Notes under the pieces: model-generated
Told to the model about the DNA's origin: nothing
The model's database searches: none
What the model saw: only the letters and a program-made list of their open reading frames with translations
Made by a program: the position numbers and the translations under genes
Shown: positions 36,526-48,646 of the stretch, piece by piece
How positions within the stretch are numbered: position 1 is the stretch's first letter
How the letters are laid out: each line of letters starts with the position of its first letter
Assembly: GCA_015501605.1 (NCBI GenBank)
Contig: JADNRZ010000004.1
Location: 682,001 to 746,000 of the forward strand
DNA: 64,000 bases
DNA from: Panaeolus papilionaceus
Taxonomy: Eukaryota; Basidiomycota; Agaricomycetes; Agaricales
Direction of reading: 5' to 3'

Positions 36526-39500
36526 TTTTAAGCGATTTATCCACGACCACTAACAACCTTATTTCCTCCTTTCTCCATTTCGTCCTTGAAACCTCACGGT
36601 CTTTTCATCAAACGTTGTTCTCGTCGCTTTTCACTCCTTTTGTTCACGCGTTCCCCACGATATGCTTTCTCTCTCTCTCTCATTCTTCATATGTCAGGCA
36701 TAGACGTGCCGCATCTCTGACATGCCGCAAGCCAGCTTGCAAGTTCTGGCAACCCGCCCCTTTTTCTCCATCATTTCATCAAATGGCACGAAGACTTACG
36801 AAACGATATATACGAGATTAACGACTTCCCTGGTTGGCAGCAGATTAATCTCCTGCGCTAGCGTAATCCTTTCATTCGGCCATTCTGGTTTTTATAAATC
36901 TTTAACCAAGCCATGCTTGTCGCCCCAGAGGCCTCTCTTCTTGATTCTCCTTACTCAGCTAACTTGATGTATTTGCTCTGTTATTGTATCGCCGACAGAG
37001 TCGGCTGTATCTCTGTTTTTATTTGTGCTTTCGCACATGGGCTTTTAACCGAGTTGGAATATTATATAAATACCATGTAACAATATGATAGAAGCAATAA
37101 ATACCTAGACTGGCTTTCTATAAACTTTTCATGTTTTTTATCTCCTTTTGAAACTCATCCTAGACTGGGAGAATGGAACAGCGTGTTTTGCGAGTTAACA
37201 GGGATGGAAGACTCTATCCGTTTCTTTATTTGAATGACGGGTGGAAGGTGGCCCAAACAGGAACGACGACGATGCACATGGATGAGAGCAAAGTACATGT
37301 GGCCCAAGTTAATAAAGAACTTCGCTGGCAAGAATCTGGGGAGGCCACGTTTCCGGCTATCCACATTCAAACTTTTGCTTCCTTGCGTATACTAGAAATT
37401 TGAGATGTACATCGCCTTGATGAACATAATGCCTCAGTTTCAACTCGTGCGCCTCATTAGCACTTTGGCATCTGGCATGTGAACACTATGCCATCTTTGG
37501 ATTTCCGGCATGCCTTGAAGCAGTAGAATGCTCGATGCGATGCAATTTTTGGTTCGGGAATTCCTAGCCAAGACATGGAAGCACCGATTCGGCGTCTCTT
37601 CTTGTGATGAGTCAACAGTTGCCGATTGTAATCGACAACAGCCAAGGTCTGTTCTTTTCTTTTTTCTTTTTCTTTTTGCTTTCATTGACATCCAAGGTAT
37701 AGGGTTATCATGGAAAAGGTTGAATACCCTGTCTACTTTCAAGGCTCGTCTATCGGTTATACAATCCTCGGAGTCGAACTACAGACGCACGATTTCGCAC
37801 AGCTAATCGCCTGCCAAGGGCATCCGATATGAACATAACAGTGGCGTACGAGCACCAGTACAGAATCGAAAAGTCAGTTACTACCTCGTGTATAGTTGGG
37901 TGGGTCGGAAAGGAGGGTCAGTGGAATCGCAAGGAGCCCGAGGGTCCAGGTATCTCGACATCAAGATCAGGATCTTCGAGCGCTGCCTATACGGGGTTAA
38001 AGGGCACGATTGTTTGCCTTGGCAGGCGGCAAATGTTCGATACGGGAGGTGGATAGATGCACGCCCCTCAGTCGTGCCACCATAGCGCATTACTAGCCGA
38101 TTTAAAAATCAAAATCACGCAGTATATCTACACTAATTTCTAATTTTCAGTAACTCTGGATTTGAAATCGCTGAGACACCGCCATTGTTGCCCACTTTAG
38201 ATACGGGGTTTTCCGCTTTCACTGCCCGCCACCCATAACTTGCGACATTCACGGGGAGATTTTTCATATTTATAATACTCGCTCACGAAGATCTCCCGCA
38301 ACGCGGAAGTTTCAGAATCAGGCACCGTAAAGGTTGCAAAATCACCTCTCAATCTCTGGTTGCTACAAATAGCCTAAATTGCGACAAGATAGGGGGTGTA
38401 TATGCTTTTTATTATACGGCTGCAATGACAGGACATCTGACTTGGTAGTTTAAACCCTCGATAAATTTCGGTGAGTATTATCTGGTAAGATGGACGTTCT
38501 CAAATTTACATGGAACTAACCGCGAAGGCCGAACGAAATACGAATGACCTCATGATGAACAACTGTATCCCTCTGGCCAGTGATTATCAACGTTTGGCGA
38601 GTTCACCGTCCACCCTTTTTTGAACATAGTATATATATGTTTCGCCTGTCTGCACCTTAGGTCCTTCGGATCTTTGAAAGGTTCAACCCAATGAAATAAA
38701 TACATGAGGGACACAGTCTCCTGACAGAGATACAAATACAAGAACGGAACTGAATAGCAATACTGTTATGTGCAAGTACGGTTCTACCTTTTCATCGACA
38801 TCAAACAATACACCAGGCTCTACGGGTTTCCACAAGCGCGCAGGAAAATCTTTTCGAACCTTCTTGTGATTTCACCGTCAAACCGCACCATGCTTACAAC
38901 GCAGAGTACAACTTCTCAGGCATATGAACCGCCTGGATGTCCGTCGGTTAACCTCCGAAAATTAGCCAACCGCTGCTCGATTCAGACCGGGGCGGAAATA
39001 CCTCCTCATATCAATAGGCTATGAGGAACAAATCAGCAATCGAAATCTGCGTTTTTCGGTGTTAATTGCTTATTCTGGGATTATGTGGGCACCGAGGGTG
39101 CCAATTCTTCGATGAGCCGCCGTGTCCATCACCATCGAAAGCAAGGGATAGCGGTCTTGCTTTTGGACCGACTGCTTTAGTGTGAGTTTATAGCAAATAT
39201 ATGAGCACTGTAGATTGACGTGGATCACACAAGCTCGGGCTTCGTATGGTAAAATATGGAACACTTTGATATATCGGCGTACTATGTCAAAAGTGCAAAA
39301 CGTGTGGTCGACTTGGGACTTAGAAGCGGCATTCATCGATAAAATTATTCCATTTGTATACCAGGATACTGGTACCAATGATACACCTTTGGGGAGGTTT
39401 TATTCTGACATGCGCTCCGGGCCATAAGTGGATTTGTTGCGATTCACTGACGGTCTGTGGTTTAAAAGGCGCCCAGAGGTTGACAAGAAATTCTCTGTAG

Positions 39501-40043
39501 CCGTTCTTTCTTCCAAGTCTATAGTTCACCCAACTCGACGATAGCCGCGTAAATGTGTTATCTGCTTCATGTCTGCCATCGATACCATAGGTGCAATCAT
39601 AATGTTCTTCAGTTTCGACAAAAGGCAAGTATTCTGTCCAACCAATTGCGAAAATTCATGACGGAGATCCACATACTGGTCTCATATTCAAGACATAAGT
39701 AAAGGCGTACTGACTGCTCGTCCTTGCAGATCGAATGCAATTCTAAGACTTGCACTATAAGCGCAAGCCACGAAAGAAAACCTCATGATTGTGCTGGAGG
39801 GTGCTTGACTCGGTAAGTTTAGGAAAAGTGTGGTGAAATTAAGAAGTCGTCGATTAACGAGAAGCATTTTAAAGGATGAAGGATGGCCAAACGATAATTC
39901 AAGAGCAATTCCCAGACGTTTGCGATGATTGTCGATTAAACAGGGGTCGGTAGACCAAAAAAGTAATTAGGGTGTTTGTACATAACAAATAAATGAGGTC
40001 ACGACTAAGCTTGTTGGTTCAGTTTGTTTCGATAATACATGGA
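36526..40043. other. Gene-poor 3.5 kb stretch
   Basis: This is the largest gap in the window. It contains only short, unsupported open frames; the longest minus-strand ones are 39070-39378 and 39320-39628, in different frames and without a recognisable domain. It is AT-rich with scattered stops. I see no terminal inverted repeats, transposase motif or RNA gene. A C/T tract (tctctctctctctc) occurs at about 36667. Confidence 0.5.
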
Positions 40044-41525
40044 ATGAGTGCAGCAGCAGTAACCTCACCTTTGAGAATTCTTGTTATTGGTGGAAATGGT
40101 TTCATAGGTATGATCACAATTATTTTAATTTAAACATTTACACGTTCCTTTGTTAGGTTCCGCTGTCTGCAAAGCCGCAGTGTCGCGAGGAATCCAGGTT
40201 ACAAGTGTCAGGTACTAGCGACATACATGCCCTACCTTCAGTCCCATCTCCTTCGCTAACTCCTTCTGCATTCCTTTTCATTCCGTTTCTACCCTAGTTC
40301 ATCCGGAAAATCATATCGGACCCCCAAAGGGCATGCTCCAACATGGACCTCCAAGGTGTTCATCCAGCAGAGAGACATACACGAGTCTCTTTACACACGT
40401 CAAACTTTATTGACCTTCCTCTTTTCAGGTGAAATGGGAAAAAGGAAACGCATTGCAACCCAGCACATTCGAGCACATCTTCCCCCATGTGGATGGTGTT
40501 GTTCATACTTTAGGCACCCTCATGGAGGACACTGGCTATAAGCATGCTTTGAAGGAAGGCAATCTACCCGCCCTTTTCGGTACTGTAGCCCAGTCGCTTC
40601 TGGGTGACAGAGGGAATCCCTTGAAGCGGTCGTTGCTATCCAGTTCTCATGAGAACAGTGTTACATATGAATCCATGAATCGAGACACAGGTCTGTGTAA
40701 ACATGCCTTCTTTGAATAGACCACTTCTGTTAACGCAGTCTTCTTCTTCCTACATTTCCCTCGAACAGCACTTCGCGTGTGCCAAGCATTGTTGAAATCG
40801 ACTCCGACGAAAGATCAAGAGGACAAATCTGCTCTGACAAGCCCTCGACCGTTCGTGTACATTTCTGCCGAAGATATTTTCCGACCTATCATTCCTGCGA
40901 GGTATATTGAGACCAAGCGAGAAGCAGAATGGCAAATCGAGCAGATGATGCAAGGATGCTATGATAACTACCGGGGAGTGTACATTCGGCCAAGTGAGTC
41001 TCCATCCATTTTTCTTGCTGGCAAAATCTTAGCGAGGATCGCTTGCGTCGCATTATGTGTCCTTATTTTCTTATGCTCAAAGTTCCTACACATACAATCG
41101 AGTGAAATGCTCATTTTTTAATCCACACAGGTTTGGTGTATCACGCGCACCATCGACCGTTAACCACACCAGCTGCGGTTCTCTTGGACATGTCGTCAGC
41201 TATTCATCGAAAAATACCTCAAAGTATCCCCACACCCGCTGATTTCTTCCGTTCGCTCGGTAAGGCAGTAACATCCGCCGCTAATGACCGCAACGGAATG
41301 CCAATGCCATCGTCGCTTGATTCTATTGCAAACGCCATGACTATACCTCCAATTCATGTTGACCATGTCGCCGACGCCATTATTGCGACGCTACATGACA
41401 AGGAAATAAAAGGAGTTGTTGATGTAACTCGTATGCGAGAATTGATCGGGTGGAGAGACGAAGGTGGTCCGACTGGTCCAAGTCTGAGCAATGCCTCCGC
41501 CAAAGCAGATTTGGGGATGTCATGA
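40044..41525 (+). CDS. COQ11: COQ11-like NAD(P)-binding reductase (mitochondrial, NDUFA9-like SDR)
   Basis: An atypical short-chain dehydrogenase fold with the nucleotide-binding motif near the start: PLRILVIGGNGFIGSAVCKAA (GGxGFxG) across the first intron. Later conserved parts are VDGVVHTLGTLMED, RPFVYISAEDIFRPIIPARYIETKREAE, and the C-terminal IHVDHVADAIIATL. This pattern matches the yeast Coq11/YLR290C family, which belongs to the coenzyme Q biosynthetic complex on the mitochondrial inner membrane. The Y-x3-K pair is visible as YIETK. About 345 residues in five or six exons. The start ATG at 40044 is followed by only nine residues before the Rossmann strand, so a mitochondrial presequence is short or absent. 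Confidence 0.8.
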
Positions 41526-41819
41526 TCTTGGTGATTCATGATCCATGACTGTCTAGAATGTATTGTTATGACGCCTAGACTAGGATATAGCTATAAAATA
41601 ATAAATTCACAGGTCCAAGTTGACAGGTTATTTTATCACACTGAGACCTAGTCGGCGTGTATCGGAATGCCGTGCGGATGACGAAGTGCCTTCATGAATC
41701 ATTGCAATCGCCTCATTTAGTTAGTGAGATTTTTTGGGGAATGATATAAGTAAGGGTCCTGTCAATATTTTCAGATCTTTACACCCAGTTCTCTCTTTTC
41801 CTTCCCTTTTACTATCAAC

Positions 41820-43092
41820 ATGTCGCTTCAGGGTAGAGTCAACGCTGTTGCAAGACGCGCCCAAAAGCTCTCTGCACCGTCGACATCCCAAGTCGCTCGC
41901 GTTCGGAGTGCTTGTACGTCTTGCAAAGCCGGACCTACAACAAGGTCAAACCAACGCAACATCGCATCTTCAGCTGCAAGTCACCGTGCCATTCCATTCA
42001 CTCTGAACACATATTCAACACCGCACGAGGACCGCGATGAGCCAATCGTTCGTATGCTCATGTTCGGGAAACCTGGCGCGGGCAAGGGAACTCTGACTGC
42101 CCGCCTCGTCAAAAAGTACAATATTACACCCATTTCTACTGGGGATCTCCTTCGTCACCACATCGCAGCGCGCACAGACGTAGGAATTGAGGCAGAGAAG
42201 ATTGTGGCATCTGGTGGTCTCGTTCCAGACCAGCTCGTGCTCAAAGTGCTCTCATCTAAGTTGGATAGCCTGAGTCACAAGGTACATTCCAAAATACAAA
42301 TCCCCATTGAATCACACACCCTGTATTGACTGAATGCCTTCTTGGTTGACTTTAGCACTGGATTCTGGATGGTTTCCCTCGTACCCTCGGGCAAGGAGAG
42401 CTACTAGATGCACATCTCAAGTATGTTTATCACATTCGTTACTATCTATGTTGTACACACTCACACGACCCCCTTCTTTTCAATACCTTTTAGGAAACGC
42501 AATACTCCTCTGACGCTAGTTGTCAACCTTGACGTACCTGATGAAGTTATTCTTAGTCGAATTTCAGATCGTTGGGTTCATGTTCCTTCTGGACGCGTCT
42601 ACAATATGTCCTATAATCGTCCTCGTGTTGAAGGCTTCGACGATGTTACAGGGGAACCATTAACCCGCAGACCAGACGATAATCCTGTACGTCTGCCCCG
42701 TTCTTTCACCCTTGCCCAATATAGTGCAACCTTTTCTCACCAACTTTCAACTGTAGGAGGTTTTTGCACGACGATTGGACGCGTTCTATGCATCAACTTC
42801 TCCTCTCCTGTCACACTTTGCGAACGCAGCATCTGCCCAGACCAATGAGAACCCTAATCCCTATCAACATCCCCACCAAGTATCCTTCCATCGGCCATCA
42901 GGACTAAGGGTCAAGACACTTTCGGGTTCTACATCCGACGAGATCTGGCCCCAACTAGACCGTCTCCTCCAAAATACCTTTCCTGGGCTGCGTGAGCGCC
43001 AGGAGATCAAGAACATCCGCATTAGGTCGATGGTCAACGACGCCCTCCTAGCAGAAATGGGCGCTGAATCCGAGCCCTCGAGGCTCAAGTAG
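41820..43092 (+). CDS. ADK2: Adenylate kinase, mitochondrial GTP:AMP phosphotransferase type
   Basis: The enzyme transfers phosphate between nucleoside triphosphate and AMP. The N-terminal 75 residues are rich in Arg, Ser and Ala ([17 protein letters not shown]), a likely mitochondrial presequence. The catalytic part shows the P-loop [10 protein letters not shown], the AMP-site [20 protein letters not shown], and after an intron [10 protein letters not shown]. The lid region is [40 protein letters not shown], with no Cys, as in the GTP-using AK3/Adk2 type. The C-terminus is longer than usual (to 43092), with an extra segment [19 protein letters not shown] before the last helices. Four or five exons, about 350 residues. 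Confidence 0.88.
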
Positions 43093-43312
43093 AGAGCATC
43101 AAGTGTGCACTTTCTGTCATGTTCTGACCCTGTTCATTCTCGTTCCCAACACACGCTTTTCACCCACTTTCTTTCACATAAAAATTAGGTAGATTTTGTA
43201 TTTATATTTATATATCAAGCCATGGGCCACTTATGGCCGCATGTATATTGGAACGAGGAATGAGATAGCTATTATGACTAATTTTGTTGTGGGAACTAGT
43301 TATTGGGCATTG

Positions 43313-44349
43313 TTATCGTAAGGCATACCTGGAAATCATTCAATCAATAAGCCATACACAGAATTGTTAGTCGGAACGTGCTTACATTTTGACAATGTAG
43401 AGTTCATCGGGCAAACCCTCTTGAACTTTTTCTTCGACGACTTCCAGTCCTGCAGCCCTGATATGCAACTTCCAAGCAGCGTCTGATCTTTGAGGACAAT
43501 CAGTTATCATGCGTTTTCTCTGGAAAGCAGGGACAAAATAATGACACGAACCTTGTGAGGCTAGAGTCCTGCTCATCAAACACTTCGACCGGTGAGCCAT
43601 CTTCATCATCAGAGCAAATGTTTTCCTTCACAACGATAAGGCTTCGAGGATTGGCTGTAAGCGCTTGTCTGCAACGCTCTAAAAACGCCACAAGATCTAA
43701 GTCAGTCAAATGGCCCAGACACCACTGACACCATATAACATCAAAGCCTTGTCCGATCTCCCCTTGAGGGTTTGGGTTTTGATATCCAATGCGATCTAAA
43801 AAGTTTCCGCGATGAGGCGCGAGAGGCTCAAAGTTTTGTAGGGTTCCTTGTATCAAAGTGACGCTCTTGGTCTTTTCCGCGAGACCAGGCCATGTTTTGT
43901 GTGGCGGCAAAGTACCTGATTCACTGGCGCGTGCATTTTCCAGTGCCTTCTGGATGAACGGCTCGACAGGTTCAAGCACAACGACGTCGTCAACTAGGTG
44001 AAGGAGAACGTCTGATGTTACTCGTCCAACACCAGCACCGACATCTAGAGCCCTTATCCTCTGCTTTCTTTGCGGCGCATCCAATGGACGTATAGCAGAT
44101 GGAACTGTTGACAATTCCGGGAATAAATTCAGTAGAAACAGGCGCGATCCAAGCGAATCAACTCTAGGAAGAGTCTGAGGTTTGAGATTAGATATGGAAA
44201 AAGAGAAAGTATGTTAAACTTGCGCCTGTTCCGTAACCTCCTAGTACGCCATCATAGTCTGCAGACTGAGTATTCCAATACTGTATTCCTTCCTCGACGT
44301 TGGGCAGCGAGCTGACTTCAGGTTCTGGTGATTCTGTTGAGACTGACAT
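43313..44349 (-). CDS. TAE1: Protein alpha-N-terminal methyltransferase (NTM1/TAE1)
   Basis: These enzymes methylate the exposed alpha-amino group of proteins such as ribosomal proteins after Met removal. The start MSVSTESPEPEVSSLP leads to EEGIQYWNTQSADYDGVLGGYG, the family N-terminus. The SAM motif is RALDVGAGVGRVT, followed by VVVLEPVEPFI and the signature DVIWCQWCLGHLTD. A Ser/Asp-rich piece (NICSDDEDGSPVEVFDEQDSSLTR) is also typical. The last coding exon is very short: the frame crosses an intron (about 43330-43386) and ends YALR. The protein is about 275 residues. Divergent from CSM3 with only 88 bases between starts. Confidence 0.9.
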
Positions 44350-44437
44350 CAAGCTTTAACATCACGTGTGGTTTCGACACTCATTAACTCTTGACGCGGT
44401 ATAAATACGAGTAAATAACGCGCGCTCAACCTAAACC

Positions 44438-45812
44438 ATGGCTGCTGTACCATCTGTCGACAACATCTTCGATGACGACGTTGAGATAACACCGCTAGAA
44501 CTAGCAACTGCCACTGATGGAATTGATGTAGAAGACCCAGCTCCACCAAGACGGTCTCGGCAACCGCTCTTCTTGGCTGATTCTGACGATGATATGGATA
44601 TCGACTCGATAGGTGCACAACAGAGGAACGTGATTCGACCTCCTTCGCCACACGAAATTGACATAGACGAAATATTTGGTGACTTGGGGGACTTCGATGA
44701 TGATCTCCTCCGCTCTAAAGCTTCTGAAAGGCTGGACGAAGATGCCATGTTGCTTGAGGCCGAGGCCCTCATCAGGAAGAAAGCGACTCTCCATGAAATT
44801 CTTCCAAGCAGCTCACCTGTACGCAACACGTCAGAAGAGCGAGACGTTGGCTCTAAGACAAAGCCCGGGAAGAAAAAGTCAAGCAAAGACACTGATGGGG
44901 ACGAAAACAAGGCTCGACGACGGGTTATGAAACTGGACGAGAATCGTCTTCTCGGACCCAGCGGATTTCCGCAACTCATAAAAATGGCAAAGGACTTTGA
45001 AATCAAAGGCAAAGGCCATGAAGTGCGTTGTGTTATCTTTTCCTATATGCAACATTCTAAACCACTTTTCATAGGCGACGGATTTAAATAGGTTGCTCCA
45101 GGTGTATCAATACTGGACGCATCAGTTGTACCCAAAAACACCGTTCAAAGACACTGTGGAACGCGTTGAAAAGCTAACTCATTCGCGCAGGATGAACGTA
45201 AGTTCGCCTTGGGTCACGGTTGCATTTACGGCGCATTAAAGACGAGTTTAGGTTGCATTATCGGTATGGAAGGATGAAACAAAAGGCATCCAACCTAAAC
45301 AAGGCATAGATGAAAGCGAGGATGAAGACGAACAAGGAAATCAGTCAGATAATGACACTCAAGCAATGCCGCGGCTGTCCGACCGACCCTCTTCCGGCCA
45401 CTCATCCCCTCTGCCAGCATCCTCACCGCCTCGATCACCGAGGCTAACTACAAGGAAGGACGATGACGCTAGGGCCTCGGATCGAGTCGAAAGTTCACAT
45501 CGTGTAGATCCAGATCCACTCTTTCTTGGTGATGATGACGATGATGAGGCTCTCTGGAACGCCATGGAGGAATTCGAGGCAGATGCAATTTCATCAGTGC
45601 CACCTTCCGCTCCTATATCAGCAGCTAATTCCTCCATGGAAGATGACGAGGACTTATGGAGCATGGCAAATGAGATGCATAATGACCCTATCCCCATTTT
45701 AAAACCCCAGGCTCCTACAGCAGAACTATCAGAAATACCTACCCTTATTGAGGACGCGCAAAATCCAGGATCAGCCCTGGTTGATGATGAAGACGATGAC
45801 ATGTATGTTTAG
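44438..45812 (+). CDS. CSM3: Replication fork protection subunit CSM3/Swi3/TIPIN
   Basis: Csm3 binds Tof1/Timeless at the replisome and stabilises stalled forks. The start MAAVPSVDNIFDDDVEI is acidic. The conserved Swi3 domain begins at about 44930 (MKLDENRLLGPSGFPQLIKMAKDFEIKGKGHE) and continues across an intron into ATDLNRLLQVYQYWTHQLYPKTPFKDTVERVEKL. An acidic, Ser/Pro-rich tail follows, with a DPLFLGDDDDDEALWNAMEEF block, a likely RPA-binding motif as known for TIPIN. Two introns of about 60-70 bases; about 415 residues. The stop lies 75 bases from the CMR1 stop on the other strand. Confidence 0.88.
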
Positions 45813-45887
45813 GGGATCCTATCGATACCTAGAAACCATAGCTATACAAAAATGGTAAATAAATAAATATGGATAATACAACTTAAT

Positions 45888-48107
45888 CTAACTGTGCTCT
45901 TCGGGTCCCCACAGAACACACCTTCCACTAGCATTCCCGCTGGCCGCCCTTTCCACAATACTTGGATGGGAACAAGTCACTGCTTGAACTGCGCTTATGC
46001 TAAAGAGGTTGATATGAAAAAATGAGTTATGCAACATGCTAGAAACGTGCAACATACCGAGAAGGATCAGCGAGCCGCGTGATATGTTCGCCCTATAACT
46101 CCATGTTAGATTTTGGTGCTGAGATATTCGAATCAAGTTAGATACCTTGGCAGAGTAAATGTCTAATCCGTGGTTCATATTTGCCACCTGATGTATTCAA
46201 GGGGGAAAAAATTCGAACAGGTTTGCTTGAAGAGGCAGGATGATGGAACAAACCGTGAAGTGCGGGTAAGCATCAGGATTGGGACTCCATTGAGCCCGAA
46301 GGATGGTGAGCCACTTGCCCTGAGGTCGATTAAGCCTATAGATAGTGAAATCTGAGAATTCGCTTACAGTCTGGCAGTTGTGTTTGATATGACAGAAGGG
46401 CTTGAAGTTGTCGAATTGGTCTGAGCCTTTGAGGCTGGATTGTTCGATATCCCAAACTGCGACGAACATCAACAGATGTCGAAAATGGAGTCATGAAGTC
46501 ACCTACTGCGGAGAGTATCATCGTAACTTGTGCTGACAATAGCTCGTCCCCGAGGATCCCAGTACGCTGAGCTAGCGGATTTGTTATGCTTAAATTCACC
46601 GCGGAACATGCCTGTAGCTTGATCTGACTGCATATATTCCGTGACTATCGAATCGTCAAATTCAAGGATTTCGCCATCTGAATCATTTCCCAGAAGCTCC
46701 ACTGGCATGCTGCCCAACTTTCGTGCATCCCAAACCCTGTAGAATAACGATAGTTAGGCGTGAAGAAATACAAACATAAAGTAAGCGTACTTCAAAAATC
46801 TGCTGTTGCTAGCGGTGAGGAGATAGTGGTTGTATGTTGGATTGATACTGATTGACCCAATTTTTACCTCGGAAAGACCATATCGACGGGTTTTTGATTT
46901 GTTTTCGCGCAAGTCGAGGTGTGTCACTGATCCATCTCCGTGGGACACCCACATTTCTTGTCCTGCGGGAGTGATGTCGAAGCTGCAGATTAGAGCATTA
47001 TCGTCGGTGTGATAGATTTCTTTAGAAGAGCCGGATGCAAAAGAAAGGGATCGAATTGTACAGTCGTAAGAACTTGTATACACCTACCATGGTGATTCAA
47101 ATTCAATGCTTTACTTTCAAAGTGTAAAGTAAAATCTTACATTGTGTGAGTCCAGAGGATCCATCTTGATGCACGATATCGAGGACTTCGGAGTCGCTGG
47201 CCAATGAAGTTGAAAACGCCAGTATTTTCCACCTTCTCTATTCTCAGGCGCAATATCACCGTCATCCTCCTCCTCATCTGATGGAGCTCTAGCGTCCCAG
47301 ATACCCAATTGACCGTGCTTGTCTGGTAGAAAAAGTCTCTGTATTTCAATTACGAGCCTCCAGCGAAGCGACCATTGACTTACCACCAAAAAAGATGAGA
47401 TCCTTTGACCTTTCAGGGTGATATGCAGCACAGTATATTCGGTTTGTTGTCACTTTTGCGCGAGAAATGACGCTGAGATTCTGGACCTTGTCTCGAAGCT
47501 CATTCGCCTCGGCCTTATGCCTCTCGTCGTCCTCGTAGTCATAGCAGTCAGGATTACCCAGTTTACGTGTGGTCGAGGACTGAGGGATGGATTCCATCAA
47601 TTCGGTAAGTTTCGACAACTCTTGGGGGTTGTTTTCCTCTGCCAATGTTATGAAATTGAGCGTATCGTGTCGTGGGCGCTTAGCAAGTCGCGCCTTTTCC
47701 TGTTCAGCTTCTTCAGCCTCTCGACGTTCCTCCTCTTCTTTCTGATCTGAAGTTAGTATATGACAGTATGCAGACGTCAATTATGTACCTCTCGTTTTGC
47801 CCTCTGTTCTGGTGTCTCATCCGGGTCTGTTTGAAGTTTACCCATGAGTCGCCTGGATTGTCTTCGCGGCTGGTTTTCAGTGTCTGGCTTCTCACGTTTT
47901 TGCCCTCTAGGTTGGACAGGTTTTGCTGTAGGTTTTTTGGTTCCTGTGGAGACTCCCAGGTCTTTCATGGCATCCTTTAAACCTAGATCCTCGAACAATG
48001 CACGGTTCCGCGCGATGTTGGCCTCGCGTTCAATTTCACTAATGAACGTTTAAATTAGGCATTGAGAAGGATGAAGAAGAACATACTATTGAGATTTGGC
48101 AGGCATC
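45888..48107 (-). CDS. CMR1: DNA damage-binding WD40 protein CMR1 (YDL156w/WDR76 family)
   Basis: CMR1 is a WD40 protein recruited to chromatin and to damage-induced nuclear foci. A short first exon (MPAKSQ plus two bases, from 48107) joins YEIEREANIARNRALFEDLGLKD, the invariant family N-terminus. A Lys/Arg-rich stretch and a Glu-rich coiled region follow (EERREAEEAEQEKARL). Propeller repeats include KDLIFFGGKHGQLGIWDAR, YTSSYDCTIRSLSF, VSHGDGSVTHLDLR, YLLTASNSRFLKVWDAR, IVSTSYDDTLRVWD, and near the end AVTCSHPSIVERAASGNASGRCVLW. About 580 residues over eight exons. An upstream intron of around 55 bases splits exon 1. Confidence 0.88.
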
Positions 48108-48646
48108 TTGATCGACTTTGTGAGAAGAGAGTCGAAAGAAGTTAGTGAAGAACTGATATAACCAGACGGCGTCAACAAGGCGTCAACGTTGTTGAAGGTG
48201 AGTTTAGCTCGGCATTGCGACCAATAATGCTGTCACCCATTCGTTGTCACATTCACGTGCATGTGACGTCTCGAGTTGACACCTACATTAGAATGTCACG
48301 CTGGTGATATTCAGAGCTGATTGTAGTACTAGAACTCTCTCATTCAGATGTCTGATAGTCACTATACTCACTCCCAGCAAGGCTCAAATCACTTCAAATG
48401 TGCACTTTTACCTGTAAGTGTTAGTTTTGGCTACAGAAGATTTGGGATTTACTTTGATCACATATTCAGCTAAGTTATCAAGATGAAGTCATGTTGAGAT
48501 GCAGCCAACCTGGGAGCCACATCAAAATGATGCAAACCTGTGCAACCGACTTGAACCCTGACCGCATCTTCCCGTTGTGACACTGACAGGAGCACAGTGC
48601 AGAACCGACAAATCTTAGAACACTCTCACCCTTCCTCAAGACCACC
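48108..48646. other. Divergent promoter, CMR1 / Cys-rich membrane protein
   Basis: 539 bases between CMR1 (-) and the gene at 48647 (+). It contains CACGTG at 48254-48259 and TGACGTC at 48264-48270, bHLH- and bZIP-type motifs ten bases apart. No further gene is seen. Confidence 0.5.

Noticed and set aside
39070..39628. Two overlapping minus-strand open frames of about 102 codons each
   Set aside because: They are in different frames, have no recognisable domain and cannot be joined by an obvious intron; likely chance in AT-rich noncoding DNA.
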